Origin: an uncultured Burkholderiales bacterium
GTDB lineage: Bacteria > Pseudomonadota > Gammaproteobacteria > Burkholderiales > Eutrophovitaceae
Reading direction: 5' to 3'
Length of the DNA: 41,145 nt
Assembly (NCBI GenBank): GCA_951812315.1
Contig: CATOSA010000062.1
Span: forward strand, 1-41,145
Positions 18,004 to 26,606 of this stretch are shown here, piece after piece. Made by a program: the position numbers and the translations under genes. The number at the start of each line of letters is the position of its first letter. Position 1 is the first letter of the stretch. The notes under the pieces are model-generated. The model ran no database searches. It had not been told where the DNA came from and saw nothing but the letters and a program-made list of their open reading frames with translations.

Positions 18004-18584
18004 TGCGTGCGCGATGGCTGGCGGCGCTGGCGCTGTGCAGTCTCGTCGCTTGCGGCGACAAGCCACAAGAGTTTCATGCAACAGATGTTAGCGAAGTTGA
18101 ATTCGGCAAGAGTTTCGAACTGGTCGACCATCACGGACAGGCAAGACACCTGGAGGATTTTCGCGGCAAGGTAACCGTGATGTTTTTCGGGTTTACTCAC
18201 TGCCCGGACGTGTGCCCGACGAACCTGGCTAAACTGGCGGATGTTCTCGGGAAGCTTGGCGACTCGGCGCAAGATGTTCAGGTCCTGCTCGTCACGGTTG
18301 ACCCGGAACGCGACACGCCTGAAGTTCTGGCCGGATATGTGACCGCTTTTAATCCCGGCTTTATCGGCTTGACCGGCAGTGTCGAGCAAATCGCGACAGT
18401 CGCGCGCGAGTTCAGAATCTTCTACCAAAAGTCCGAAGGCCCGCGCCCGGGCATGTACTCGGTCGATCATTCAGCCGGAACATTCATTCTTGACCGGCAG
18501 GGCAAATTGCGGCTGTACGTTCGGCACGACCAAGATAGCGAAATGATCGCTGGCGATATTCAGCAATTGCTTGACGAATCGTAG
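18000..18584 (+). CDS. SCO1/SenC family copper chaperone lipoprotein
   Basis: Thioredoxin-fold protein of 194 residues involved in copper delivery or thiol reduction for the CuA site of cox subunit II (family knowledge). It has a lipoprotein signal with lipobox LVAC (Cys18). The copper ligands are intact: Cys68 and Cys72 in CPDVC and His157 in VDHSAG. The ATG at 18000 overlaps the ctaB stop; a second ATG lies at 18003. An intact CuA chaperone beside a subunit II without CuA ligands is contradictory and suggests that a normal subunit II exists elsewhere, or that this protein has another client. Confidence 0.9.
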   Translation: MMRARWLAALALCSLVACGDKPQEFHATDVSEVEFGKSFELVDHHGQARHLEDFRGKVTVMFFGFTHCPDVCPTNLAKLADVLGKLGDSAQDVQVLLVTVDPERDTPEVLAGYVTAFNPGFIGLTGSVEQIATVAREFRIFYQKSEGPRPGMYSVDHSAGTFILDRQGKLRLYVRHDQDSEMIAGDIQQLLDES

Positions 18585-18597
18585 AGTTGCACCGCTC

Positions 18598-18660
18598 GCG
18601 ACGCCTTGCACATGTTGCGACACCTTGCACCCGTCGCTACGCCTTGCACCTGTTGCGACG
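18598..18660 (+). repeat. 19-bp tandem repeats after sco
   Basis: Three successive 19-bp units start at 18598, 18617 and 18636 (first unit GCGACGCCTTGCACATGTT), followed by the first bases of a fourth; a partial match (TTGCACC) precedes them. The units share the core CCTTGCAC. They lie 14 bp after the sco stop and end about 30 bp before the IS element. Confidence 0.75.
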
Positions 18661-18690
18661 TGTGGCCGGCGCAAAAAAAACCCGCCAGAT

Positions 18691-18703
18691 GAGGCTGTGT
18701 AAA
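18691..18703 (+). repeat. left terminal inverted repeat of the IS
   Basis: GAGGCTGTGTAAA matches the reverse complement of the right end at 12 of 13 positions. Confidence 0.75.
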
Positions 18704-18709
18704 AACCCG

Positions 18710-18740
18710 GAGGCCATCTTGTTCGAGGTGGCCTCTTTTT
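18710..18740 (+). terminator. hairpin terminator at the left end of the IS
   Basis: A perfect 7-bp stem, GAGGCCA (18710-18716) with TGGCCTC (18729-18735), is followed by TTTTT. On the minus strand the same stem is followed after CGGG by a T-run, so it can stop transcription in both directions, including the transposase message. Confidence 0.65.
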
Positions 18741-18749
18741 CATTTGTGA

Positions 18750-20095
18750 TTAGATAGCCAGTGCCTTGCAGAGTTGCTTCGTTCCCGGGATGTTAATAGC
18801 ACGGGTCAGGTTATAAGCGGTCACGGCCAATGCCATCTCGGCTTTGACCTTCTGTATGCCTCTTACCAGGAAACGCCCGCCGTCCATACGCCGCTTGAGC
18901 GTGCCAAATGGGTTTTCCACCATGCCGTTGCGCCGTTGCATCATGAGTGGATTGGCCGCGGTGCGATCGGCGACCTCGTTAAGCACGTCTTCCTCGAAGT
19001 GGCGCGTCACCCAGCCTCACTGGTGTACAGCCAGTGGCGCTGCTTGTTCGACTGGGTCTTCTTTGGCAAGTGCTCACTGGCCGGGCACTCGTAGTAATCG
19101 CCCTCGCCGCAGTAGGTAAACTCCGATTTGTCGAAGTAGCAGCCATCGCCTTGGTTGTTCGTGGCGCGCTGTACCGGCACATAGGGGGCCTGGCAGCGCT
19201 TTAGCAGCTGACCATTGGAATAGCCTGCATCGGCCAGTACCTGCACCCGATCGCGCTGCAGTTGGCGTTGGCTGCGTCGCGCCATGCGATACAACTGCTG
19301 CAAATCATTGGCATTTTGTACCACGTCCACATCCACGATCAGGCGGTGCTTGCCATCGACCGTGCTTTGTACGTTGTAGCCAATATGTGCGCGGGGCATC
19401 ACCCGCGCCTGCTCGTCCGTATCGGGCTGCGCCGAGACTTGCGCATCGTCCATCGCCCGGATGCGTTCGGTTAAGGTCTCGCGCTCGGCCCTGAGTGCGC
19501 CAAGAGCGCCTTGGGTGTCGCCGCCGTTGGGCCCTTGGTCATCATTGTCCTCATTGTCTTCGAGCGCATCGAGCCACGCTCCGATCCTGCGATCCAGGCC
19601 GCTGACTCGCTGTTGCAGATCTTTCTTGTGTGTGACTCGGCTGCGGCTGTTGTCCGCCCTGAACTTGCTGCCATCAATCGCGATTTGCTCGCCGCCATAC
19701 AGCGCTTGCGAGCGGCAAAACTGCACGAACGCCCGACACACGCGCGTCAGGGCCACACGGTTGTCCACCCGGAAGTTGGCAATGGTCTTGTGATCTGGCG
19801 CCAGCCGGTTCAGCAACCACAGCACCTCGAGGTTCTTCCGGCACTTGCGCTCAAGACACCGTGAGCTGCGTACTCGGTGCATATAGCCGTACAAATACAG
19901 CTTTAACACATCACCCGGGTGGTACGGTGGCCGGCCCGTGGCCTGAAGCTGCATGCGGGCAAAACCAAGTGCATTCAAATCTAGCGTATCAACAAACGCG
20001 TCGATCACCCGGACTGCATTGTCCTGGCCTATCAGATCATCGAGCCGCTCCGGAAATAGCGTCGCCTGATCCCGGCTTTGTCCCTGAATGTGCAT
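18750..20095 (-). pseudogene. IS1182-family transposase (frameshifted)
   Basis: The first frame (start 20095, MHIQGQSRDQATLF) has the N-terminal DUF772 domain (PPYHPGDVLKLYLYGYMHR) and the first part of the DDE domain, with candidate Asp residues in IAIDGSKFRADNS and VQVLADAGYSNGQ. It stops at 19007. The rest (18750-19010), including MVENPFGTLKRRM with the expected catalytic Glu, is in another frame. The length of 1346 bp is 3n+2, consistent with one base lost near 19010. IS1182 transposases are normally single ORFs of about 450 residues, so this copy looks inactive unless the indel is an error. Confidence 0.85.
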
Positions 20096-20098
20096 AAA

Positions 20099-20128
20099 AA
20101 AATACCCGCAACAATGTGCGGGTATTTT
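20099..20128. terminator. hairpin in the transposase leader
   Basis: A 12-bp perfect stem (20099-20110 with 20117-20128; core ATACCCGCA/TGCGGGTAT, 6-nt loop) lies between the right inverted repeat and the transposase start. It is flanked by A- and T-runs, so it can act as a terminator on both strands and insulate the transposase from outside transcription. Confidence 0.6.
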
Positions 20129-20146
20129 CTCAAAAACCCCAGACTA

Positions 20147-20159
20147 TTTACACAGTCTC
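20147..20159 (-). repeat. right terminal inverted repeat of the IS
   Basis: Reads GAGACTGTGTAAA on the minus strand and pairs with the left terminal repeat with one mismatch. Confidence 0.75.
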
Positions 20160-20162
20160 TAA

Positions 20163-20563
20163 AGGCGGGCTTGCATCTCACGAAAGTGCATACGTTTTTC
20201 AGACTTTCGGGTGCTGTATACAAGGATGGCGTCCCCGTTGGCACGCCGGCCACCGCCGTCGATGAAGGTGAGGATGTCGCGGCACCGCTACCGCACCTGG
20301 GCGCATCCTATGGTTATGCGTTTTCCCAGAAATTTGGCTTTCGCGCCCAGGCCCTTGCATTTGCACTCGAGATCAGTGGCTACAAGGGGTCCCTGGTTGA
20401 TCTCGGTCTCGATGTTCAGTACCGGCCGTGGGAACGGTTTGGTGTCGGCGCCGGGCTGCGCTATTTCAATATCACAGTCGATGACAAACGCAATGCTGAT
20501 TCGCGGGCAAGGTTCACGTTCGAGTATTTCGGGCCAGTGATATACGGCGTACTCAGTTTCTAG
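20163..20563 (+). pseudogene. outer-membrane beta-barrel protein, 3' fragment
   Basis: The frame has no start outside the IS, but its last 125 or so codons look like genuine outer-membrane barrel sequence. Alternating strands include PHLGASYGYAFSQKFGFRA, RPWERFGVGAGLRYFNI and EYFGPVIYGVLSF. The protein ends in Phe, the usual C-terminal signal of outer-membrane proteins. The N-terminal half is missing and is not found on the other side of the IS, so the loss was a rearrangement rather than simple interruption. The frame stays open back into the IS (to a TTG at 20078), which is probably chance. I do not recognise the exact family. Confidence 0.55.
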
Positions 20564-20765
20564 TGTGGCGAAACCGGAGAATCGTGTTTCGTTCTTCAAG
20601 CCGGGCTTGCTGCAGTCGAAAGTGATCTGCCGCTTGATTGAATACTTGTCGCACTTCCCGGTGCACTGGTGCCCTGTTGCACGTCATTGAGCTTGATCCC
20701 TAGTAATATTCTCATTGCCTGTGAATGGTTTACCGCACCCATTGCGCGATGTAACGTAACGTCAG

Positions 20766-22059
20766 ATGCACTCCGTTAGCTATGGAATCCGAGCAAAGCG
20801 ACTATTGTGGGTTGCGGCCACAATAGTCGCTCACTATTCCTATTGCGCAAGCGCAAACAAGCGATGAGGTGGCAGAGGAACAACCTGGCGCCGAGGCCGC
20901 CGCTGAAAAATCGGTTGACGCGGACGCAGATGGTTCGCTCGACGACGCCGAGAGTTCGATCGATATCGAAGAGGTTGAACGTGGCATAACGATTGAAGCA
21001 GACGTTCGTACCGAGTACTCGGGGTCGGACACCGACAACCGCGATCGCAGTAGCGAACAGGATGACGTGTTGCGCGCACGTTGGCGCCTGACTGGTTCTG
21101 CCGGCATCACACCGGTTCTCAGGGGTGCGGTACGCGTGGCAGGCCTGTGCTCGGATGTTGAATGCGAGCCGAACTTCGTGATAACGGACTACATCCCGAC
21201 CAACAGCGGTATGGCCGACGGCGACATCACCCTGGACAAGGCATTCGTTCACTGGTACCGGCTGGAAAAATTCAATCTCGCACTTGGCAGAATGCAGACC
21301 AAATTCGTCGCGCGCGGCGGCGTGTTCGCCAAATCGCTGGACCGCAACAACAGCAACAATACCAACGTCAACTGGGTTGACGGGGTGCACGGAACGTATC
21401 AGGCAAAGGCTGGTTGGGTCTCGCATGTGATCGTCCAGCACAATGCGCCGGAAGGCGCGACTGAAATCCGGCGCGGCCCGCTCGACTTCAAGGACGATGA
21501 CGCACGCGCGAGCTATTTTCTCGGCTTCGAGAATCTGGAACGCACCGTACGGTTTCTGCAAAGAGGGCTGGATATTTCGTATTTGCCGAAATCGCTGTTA
21601 AAGGACGGTACGCAATCAGGGCCGCGCGAAGATTATTACGGCGTCGTGCTGAGAACTGCCAACCGCTGGCCTGAACGCGACAAAGACATACGGCTCAGAG
21701 TTGCCGGGGAGCTTGGCTACGCACCAGAGACGCAAACGCGGTCAGCGGCTGGACTGGCCGGCGCTGGCGACGCCGACGGGTTGGCCTGGAACGTCGTGCT
21801 GAGCCTGATGGACTTCAAACCGGACCACAGCATCGGTCTGAACTACGGGCAGGTCGGCGCCGGCTGGTTGCTGTCACCGCAGTTCCGGCAAAATGAATCG
21901 CTTACCGAAATTCGATACCAGTGGCGCAGGTCAAAAGGTCTCGCTCTCGATATTCGCGTGCGCCGCCGGGCTGATCTTGAACAACTGGTCGGAAGTGACC
22001 AGAAGCAGAGCGAAGTTGATTTCTTTGTGCGATTGACCTGGGGAGGAACGATTTGGTAG
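20766..22059 (+). pseudogene. porin-like outer-membrane protein, copy A (signal-peptide frameshift)
   Basis: The long frame from GTG 20869 encodes about 396 residues of mature porin-like sequence: an acidic N-terminal segment, then beta strands such as AFVHWYRLEKFNLALGRMQ, KSLDRNNSNN and HSIGLNYGQVGAGWLLSPQ, ending in aromatic Trp. Upstream in the same frame lies IPIAQAQTSDE, which looks like a signal-peptidase site. The start of that signal peptide (MHSVSYGIRAKRLLWVAATI, ATG 20766) is in another frame, so one extra base lies near 20830. Restored, the signal peptide is normal. A second copy (B) is at 25724-26566 on the minus strand. Substrate unknown. If the frameshift is real, a GTG-started product would lack export. 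Confidence 0.7.
20797..20831. repeat. perfect 14-bp inverted repeat in the porin signal-peptide region
   Basis: AGCGACTATTGTGG (20797-20810), a 7-nt loop, then its exact complement at 20818-20831. It is too strong to be chance in ordinary coding sequence, and it ends exactly where the porin A reading frame shifts. Confidence 0.8.
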
Positions 22060-22135
22060 CGGGATAGAGGTACATGAAGCAACATGTATCCCGCCGTTTC
22101 GCGCCTCTACCGGCTTCAAGATCTTTGCGAAGCCG
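22059..22135. terminator. two hairpins in the convergent porin A / fadL gap
   Basis: The first hairpin begins at the porin stop: GCGGGA...TACATG pairs with CATGTA and TCCCGC across a 6-nt loop, with a one-sided bulge (22059-22094). The second is CGGCTTC (22111-22117) with GAAGCCG (22129-22135). Neither has a strong T-run. Their position between converging genes suggests transcription ends here. Confidence 0.4.
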
Positions 22136-22162
22136 TTCTCGTGCAATGTATCGGCAGGTCGT

Positions 22163-23461
22163 TTACCAGCCGACGTTCAATCCGAGAAAAAGGATTCGAT
22201 TCGTCGTGTAGCTTCCGACCACCGTACCCCAGCTGCCACCGTTGTTGATCCTGGCATCACCATAATCTGCATACGTCAGTACGCCGCCGACGCTCACGCC
22301 GTTACTCATCAGATAGTTCGTGCCTAGTGAGAGGCGCAACTGCTCATCCATCGACATGTCGGCAGTCCGGTCAGTTTCATCGACCGGGCTGGTGTCGTAG
22401 GCGATACCGGCATAATGCGTCCATGCGCCTGCGGGGTGCCAGCGCAGTCCGAGCGCGACCTTCCAGGTGTCTTTCCAGTTTCGCGGCAACGCCGCAGTGA
22501 CAGCGCCAGTCTGGATCAACAGATTGTCGAACGCGCCCCAGTTTTCCCACCCCAGTGACGCCAACAGCGTGACCTGATCGCTGACGTCGGTCGAACCCCA
22601 TAGCCGCGTCGTTTGCACGAACGGAATCGTCACGTCGGCGGCAGACGGTACCGGTATCGCGCCTCCGCCCGGCCCGGTCGCGGCGAGATCGCTGGTGAAA
22701 TCCAGTTTGTTCTCTCCCTGATAAGCTGCCCCGATGCGTACCCTGTCACTCGCTTCCCAAAGCACTGACAGCGCAATTGTGGCGCTGGTGTCAGTACCGT
22801 CACTGATGGTCGCGTTTCCGTCGGTCGCCGGCAACGTTCCAGGTGGCGTCGGAATCGCAACATTCAGGTCGAGGGTTCCAATCTGAATGGGAACGGCGAC
22901 ACCCAAAGACCATTCATCGTTGAGACGCCAGGCTAGCGAGGGCGTCAGATTTATCGTCAACAATTCGGTTTCGGTTGCCCAATAGCGGCCTACGAAGTTG
23001 TTCGCACTGCTAACCGTGTTATCGCTTTTGTACTCTAGGGCTGCCGCCGCGATTGAGTTGACAGAAAATCCTAATCCAAATTTTTCGTTTATTGGGCGGG
23101 CCCAGAAAAAAGCGCCCCCGAAAGTACTCACACCAGCATCACCGCCGTCGCCTCCTGGCTGGCTGCCGTTGGGCCGAACCGTTGTGCCCGCTTCCTTGGC
23201 GAACTCCATTGATGGATCGACGTACATGCCCGTGATCATCCAGTGGTTCTTGCCTGGTTCGAGCAACATGATGCCGGCCGGATTGTGGAACGCGGTCGAT
23301 GCGTCTTGTGCAAGAACGCCTGCGCCAGCACCCGAAGCGCCCTGCGACGGGTCGCCGAATTCACTAATGTAGAGCCCGCCTGGCCATGCTGGGCTGGCGT
23401 AAACGAACATCAGTAGACTCGCAATGACGACTTTGATGCCTACGATTTTTTGTGTTCGCAT
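22163..23461 (-). CDS. FadL/TodX family outer-membrane transport protein
   Basis: Outer-membrane barrel of the OMPP1/FadL family, 432 residues from the ATG at 23461. This start has AAGGA about 10 bp upstream and gives a clear signal peptide (KVVIASLLMFVYASPAWPG). Longer in-frame starts are not supported. The mature N-terminus has the family hatch features (GGLYISEFGDPSQGASGAG, DASTAFHNPAGI), and the C-terminus ends RILFLGLNVGW. FadL proteins import hydrophobic compounds such as long-chain fatty acids or aromatics; the substrate here is unknown. It is convergent with porin A. Confidence 0.85.
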   Translation of the reverse strand: MRTQKIVGIKVVIASLLMFVYASPAWPGGLYISEFGDPSQGASGAGAGVLAQDASTAFHNPAGIMLLEPGKNHWMITGMYVDPSMEFAKEAGTTVRPNGSQPGGDGGDAGVSTFGGAFFWARPINEKFGLGFSVNSIAAAALEYKSDNTVSSANNFVGRYWATETELLTINLTPSLAWRLNDEWSLGVAVPIQIGTLDLNVAIPTPPGTLPATDGNATISDGTDTSATIALSVLWEASDRVRIGAAYQGENKLDFTSDLAATGPGGGAIPVPSAADVTIPFVQTTRLWGSTDVSDQVTLLASLGWENWGAFDNLLIQTGAVTAALPRNWKDTWKVALGLRWHPAGAWTHYAGIAYDTSPVDETDRTADMSMDEQLRLSLGTNYLMSNGVSVGGVLTYADYGDARINNGGSWGTVVGSYTTNRILFLGLNVGW

Positions 23462-23944
23462 GACCAATATTCCTTTGTTTGTACTGTCGGCTGAATTTCC
23501 AGACGGCGACAAGCGACCGCGCGCGAGCAATGGTTGCGCAAGGCGTAACAGGATCGAACGCATGTCATCAAAATGTAGACAGTGGACCATTCGTGCGATC
23601 CATCGGCTACATTAATATTAGTTCGAAGTTTGTGTTTTGTCATCCACTGCAACGCGCGAGAGGAACAATATCCAATGGGTAGCACAGTCACCATATCGGC
23701 GGCGTGCGCGTGACGCGTTTGGCAATCGGATTCAGCAACAAAGTGCTTTCCGAATTGCGAAGACGGCGCCTGCGGAAGTGTATGTAGACACGCAAGTCAT
23801 ACTTCTACAATAATTCGCGCTTGTTGATTTGGGCATGTGTGCCCATTGGGCGAACTTGCCAAGAGATTGACGGTAGACAAATATCGCACTTGTAGCGAGA
23901 GCCCGCGCTCGTTTACCAGCTTTGCCTTGACATAGAGACGGTGC
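23462..23944. other. 483-bp divergent gap upstream of fadL-like and ZIP-like genes
   Basis: The gap holds the promoters of two divergent genes. A candidate fadL promoter is listed separately. A short palindrome GGGCATGTGTGCCC lies near 23832-23845. No RNA gene or protein gene is evident. Confidence 0.4.
23615..23643 (-). promoter_or_regulatory. candidate sigma-70 promoter of the fadL-like gene
   Basis: On the minus strand ATGACA (23643-23638), a 17-bp spacer and TAATAT (23620-23615) form a good sigma-70-type promoter. It lies about 155 bp before the start codon, implying a long leader. Confidence 0.4.
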
Positions 23945-24637
23945 ATGCGTGAACTTCAAATACTCCTGATAGCTGTATTTTTTTGTTTTTGCCACTGGAT
24001 ATCTCCGCGCCTGTTTGATCTGCAGAGCCGTGCTCGGCGCGCGGTGTCTTCTTTCTCCGGTGGTTTGGCGGCTGCTTATGTATTTCTGCATCTGTTACCC
24101 GAAATAGACGAGGGCGGCAGATTGCTGGGGCCAAGAATATATTTCGTGGTGCTTGTCGGTCTTGCGATTTATTACGCAATTGAAACAATCATTCACCGCA
24201 CACGAGCGCAGAGTCAGGGCAATCGTTTTGATGCACTGTTACATTTCGCCATGGCCGCCATCTATACGAGCATGCTGCAGTTCACGCTCGGTGAGCAGCT
24301 GCCGCAGAACGTATCTTTGGTGGTAGTGTTTACTTTGACAATGGGCCTGCATCTAATCAGTACCAATTTTTCTCTGCAAGAAGAGTACGGCAATCAATTT
24401 GTCCATTCTGGGAGGATAATACTTATCGGTGCGGTAGTGGCAGGTTATGCGCTGGGGTTTGTTCGTCAGCCGCACGAGGACGCGATCGATGTCATAACCG
24501 CACTGTTGGCAGGTTTTATGATCTTCAAGGTGTTCCGAAAAGAGCTGCCCGAATTCAGAGACGCCCACCTCGGGGCCTTTGTTCTCGGTATGGCTGTATT
24601 TTTTGTTGCGAATTTGCTTCTGCTGTCAGCGGAATAG
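23945..24637 (+). CDS. ZIP-like integral membrane protein, copy A
   Basis: 230 residues with about seven hydrophobic helices. The segment SSFSGGLAAAYVFLHLLPEIDEGG resembles the His-containing HLLPE motif of ZIP-family metal transporters, but the classical ZIP helix IV/V His motifs are not all evident, so transport of metal is only a possibility. The protein is of a type often annotated as a hypothetical membrane protein. A paralogue with two nonsense codons lies at 26607-27416 on the minus strand, beside a second copy of the porin-like gene. The ATG at 23945 has only a weak Shine-Dalgarno sequence. Confidence 0.7.
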   Translation: MRELQILLIAVFFCFCHWISPRLFDLQSRARRAVSSFSGGLAAAYVFLHLLPEIDEGGRLLGPRIYFVVLVGLAIYYAIETIIHRTRAQSQGNRFDALLHFAMAAIYTSMLQFTLGEQLPQNVSLVVVFTLTMGLHLISTNFSLQEEYGNQFVHSGRIILIGAVVAGYALGFVRQPHEDAIDVITALLAGFMIFKVFRKELPEFRDAHLGAFVLGMAVFFVANLLLLSAE

Positions 24638-24829
24638 TTTGACCGTAACGCGCAGGCCATCGCCTACGGCTTGCCAGCATTTCGATTCCATGCAAGTAGT
24701 ACTATTTCAGTAACGAATTCGAATCGCCAGCAGTTTTACAGGCGACGGCTCGGTGTACCGTTTCTCCACCTTACAACCGTGACTATTCATACCGTCAGAT
24801 TGTAGAATCTTCGCTAACCAAGTTTTTTT

Positions 24830-24903
24830 GCGGGTGTAGTTCAATGGTAGAACGAAAGCTTCCCAAGCTTTAGACGTGGGTTCGATTCCCATCATCCGCT
24901 CCA
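24830..24903 (+). tRNA. tRNA-Gly (anticodon CCC)
   Basis: Complete cloverleaf: acceptor GCGGGTG/CATCCGC, D-arm with TTCAATGGTAGA, anticodon stem AAAGC/GCTTT around loop TTCCCAA (anticodon CCC), T-arm GTGGG-TTCGATT-CCCAT, discriminator T and encoded CCA. A TAGAAT at 24813-24818 may be its -10 box. An open frame on the opposite strand through this gene is a common artefact. Confidence 0.95.
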
Positions 24904-24935
24904 TCCCGGAATCGTGTAAGTGCGTTGCAGCCGAA

Positions 24936-25547
24936 TCATCCTGAGTCCGAAACTCTGCCAGCGTCGGTCGTTGGCGTAACCGGCTTCATGCACGATTCGA
25001 CGCCATCCATCAGGCCCAGACTCATGGAAAATGCGTCAAGCGTGCAGTCGAGTTCCTGCAATTGATCAGCATCCACGATCTTGACGGAGCCCGCGAACGA
25101 GGCTGGCGACCACGGCAGTAACACCGTTGCAAGGCCGCTCGCGTGCCGTTCAATGATGTAGCACGGGTCGCCCCCCCTGTCCGAGGACTTCAGAATTGCC
25201 GGCCTGAACGATGAGGTGTCGGTTTCTGTAATTGACGCGCTGATCAACTTGAGCATTTCGTACATGGGAAGTTTCAGCAGTACTTTTCGTTCAAATGCGC
25301 CGCCTATTCTGGTCAACCAGTCGGAGCGAATCAGTAATCCGATGATGAACGACATCACCACCATCAACGTGATCGCAACCAGCCCCGGCAGGTTGACACG
25401 CTCGAACGAGCCCTTCGGGAATAATTCCGCAATGGGTTCGGCAAGCGCGACAAGTACGCCGATAATTTCCTTTAGCGCGAGGGCGAGCAACAGTATTGGA
25501 AATAACACGACGAAACCCCGGAACAGGGTCGACTTGAGAAACTTCAT
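24936..25547 (-). CDS. DUF502 family membrane protein
   Basis: 203 residues with two N-terminal transmembrane regions (FLKSTLFRGFVVLFPILLL; about 50-75) and a soluble C-terminal domain. The pattern G-x-x-x-L-P-I-x-x-T near the start, SFIIGLLIRSDWLTRIGGAF and LPMYEMLK fits the DUF502 family (COG2928). Function is unknown. The minus-strand start follows an AGGAGAATA ribosome-binding site. It is transcribed in the same direction as the truncated porin B upstream. Confidence 0.85.
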   Translation of the reverse strand: MKFLKSTLFRGFVVLFPILLLALALKEIIGVLVALAEPIAELFPKGSFERVNLPGLVAITLMVVMSFIIGLLIRSDWLTRIGGAFERKVLLKLPMYEMLKLISASITETDTSSFRPAILKSSDRGGDPCYIIERHASGLATVLLPWSPASFAGSVKIVDADQLQELDCTLDAFSMSLGLMDGVESCMKPVTPTTDAGRVSDSG

Positions 25548-25723
25548 GGTTATTCTCCTGCGTCTGCGGAATTGTTTATCCGGCTGTGATCGGGAACTTT
25601 TTACCGATAGTACCGGTTGGCTACGCCGATCTGGATTTCACCGTCGTTGCCCGGGCCACGCGAGGCGACGAGACAATCGTCAGCGTGAGGGTCACCGTGG
25701 CGTAATCCTGGCAATTATTTCCA

Positions 25724-26566
25724 TTACCGCTTGAGGGCGTCAAATTCCCAGGTGAGCCGGATATAGCCGTCGACCTCACTGCGTTTGCGGCTGGCCGTGA
25801 CTTCCTGATCCAGATCTTCGCGTTCGCGAATGCGGATTTCCACAAGCGGAAAGTCCTCAGTTCGCCACTGGTAGCGAAGTTCGAGCAACTCTTCGTTGGG
25901 ACGAAACTGAGGTGACAAATACCAGCCGCTGCCAGTTTGGGCATAATTCAGACCAATACTGTGTCCCGGAAGAAAGTCCATCACGCTGACGACGATATCC
26001 CAGGCTAGTCCATCAGCATCTTCCGACAGGTTAACGGCCTGGGCTGTCGGCGTTACTGGCGCATAGCCCAGTTCGATGCCGCTGCGCAGGCGAATGCCTT
26101 CGGACCGCTGCGGCCAGCGCACGACAAGTCTGCCGACGAGCCCCCAGTAATCTTCGCGGCGCCCATTGACGTTTCCATCGGTAAGGAGTGAGTTCGGCAG
26201 GTAGGAAACGTCGAACGCACGTTGTACGATCAGCCCCCAGCTTTCAATATTCTCGAAACCGGTGAACCAGGTGTTGAGCGCCTCGCTGTTATTAAAATCC
26301 AGCGGGCCATGGCGAATGCTACTCGCGCCGTCGCTGTCGTTTCGCTCCCAGACGAAACTCGATCGCCAACCATTTTGCGCTCGATAGATTGCGAGAATAC
26401 CGTCCGTCCAGTTTACGTTTACATTGTTACTGTTGTTGCGATCGAGCGATTTTGCATAAACGCCGGAGCGTAGTACCGCACGAGTTTGGAGACGACCGAA
26501 AGCGAACGACCCACGTTCCCCGGCAAAACAATGTTTCTGAATCTCCCAGCGAATGCAGTGTTTCGA
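25724..26566 (-). pseudogene. porin-like outer-membrane protein, copy B (5' truncated)
   Basis: The open frame from 26566 down to the TAA at 25724 aligns over its length with porin copy A. Shared blocks include AKSLDRNNSNN, GPLDF, DVSYLPNSLL, RREDYWG and HSIGLNYAQTGSGWYLSPQF. It lacks the signal peptide and roughly the first 120 residues: an in-frame TAA sits at 26567-26569 just upstream of where homology starts. The first start codon in the open frame that Met-based gene calls would use is at 26122, which would miss half of the remaining protein. It lies about 40 bp downstream of the ZIP-like copy B gene in the same orientation. Confidence 0.75.
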
Positions 26567-26606
26567 TTATACGGTTGAGCGATCGGGCATTTGTTGCAGC
26601 GTTGAA

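Larger units (their letters stand above)
18691..20159 (-). mobile_element. IS1182-like insertion sequence
   Basis: A 1469-bp element bounded by imperfect terminal inverted repeats: GAGGCTGTGTAAA at the left end and, on the other strand, GAGACTGTGTAAA at the right end. It carries one IS1182-type transposase on the minus strand, broken by a frameshift. Hairpins with T-runs lie just inside both ends. The flanks read AAAAAAAACCCGCCAGAT on the left and TAAAGGCGGGCTT on the right, so CCCGCC and GGCGGG would form a hairpin if the element were removed. This suggests insertion into the loop of a pre-existing terminator-like palindrome. I see no clear direct target duplication. Confidence 0.82.

Noticed and set aside
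18598..18660. CRISPR-like array
   Set aside because: The units are direct, contiguous 19-bp repeats without unique spacers, and there are no cas genes in the window.
24707..24904. Open frame on the minus strand (starting MERMMGIEPTSKAWEAF) over the tRNA-Gly gene
   Set aside because: It is antisense to a perfect tRNA-Gly. This translated antisense pattern is a well-known annotation artefact.
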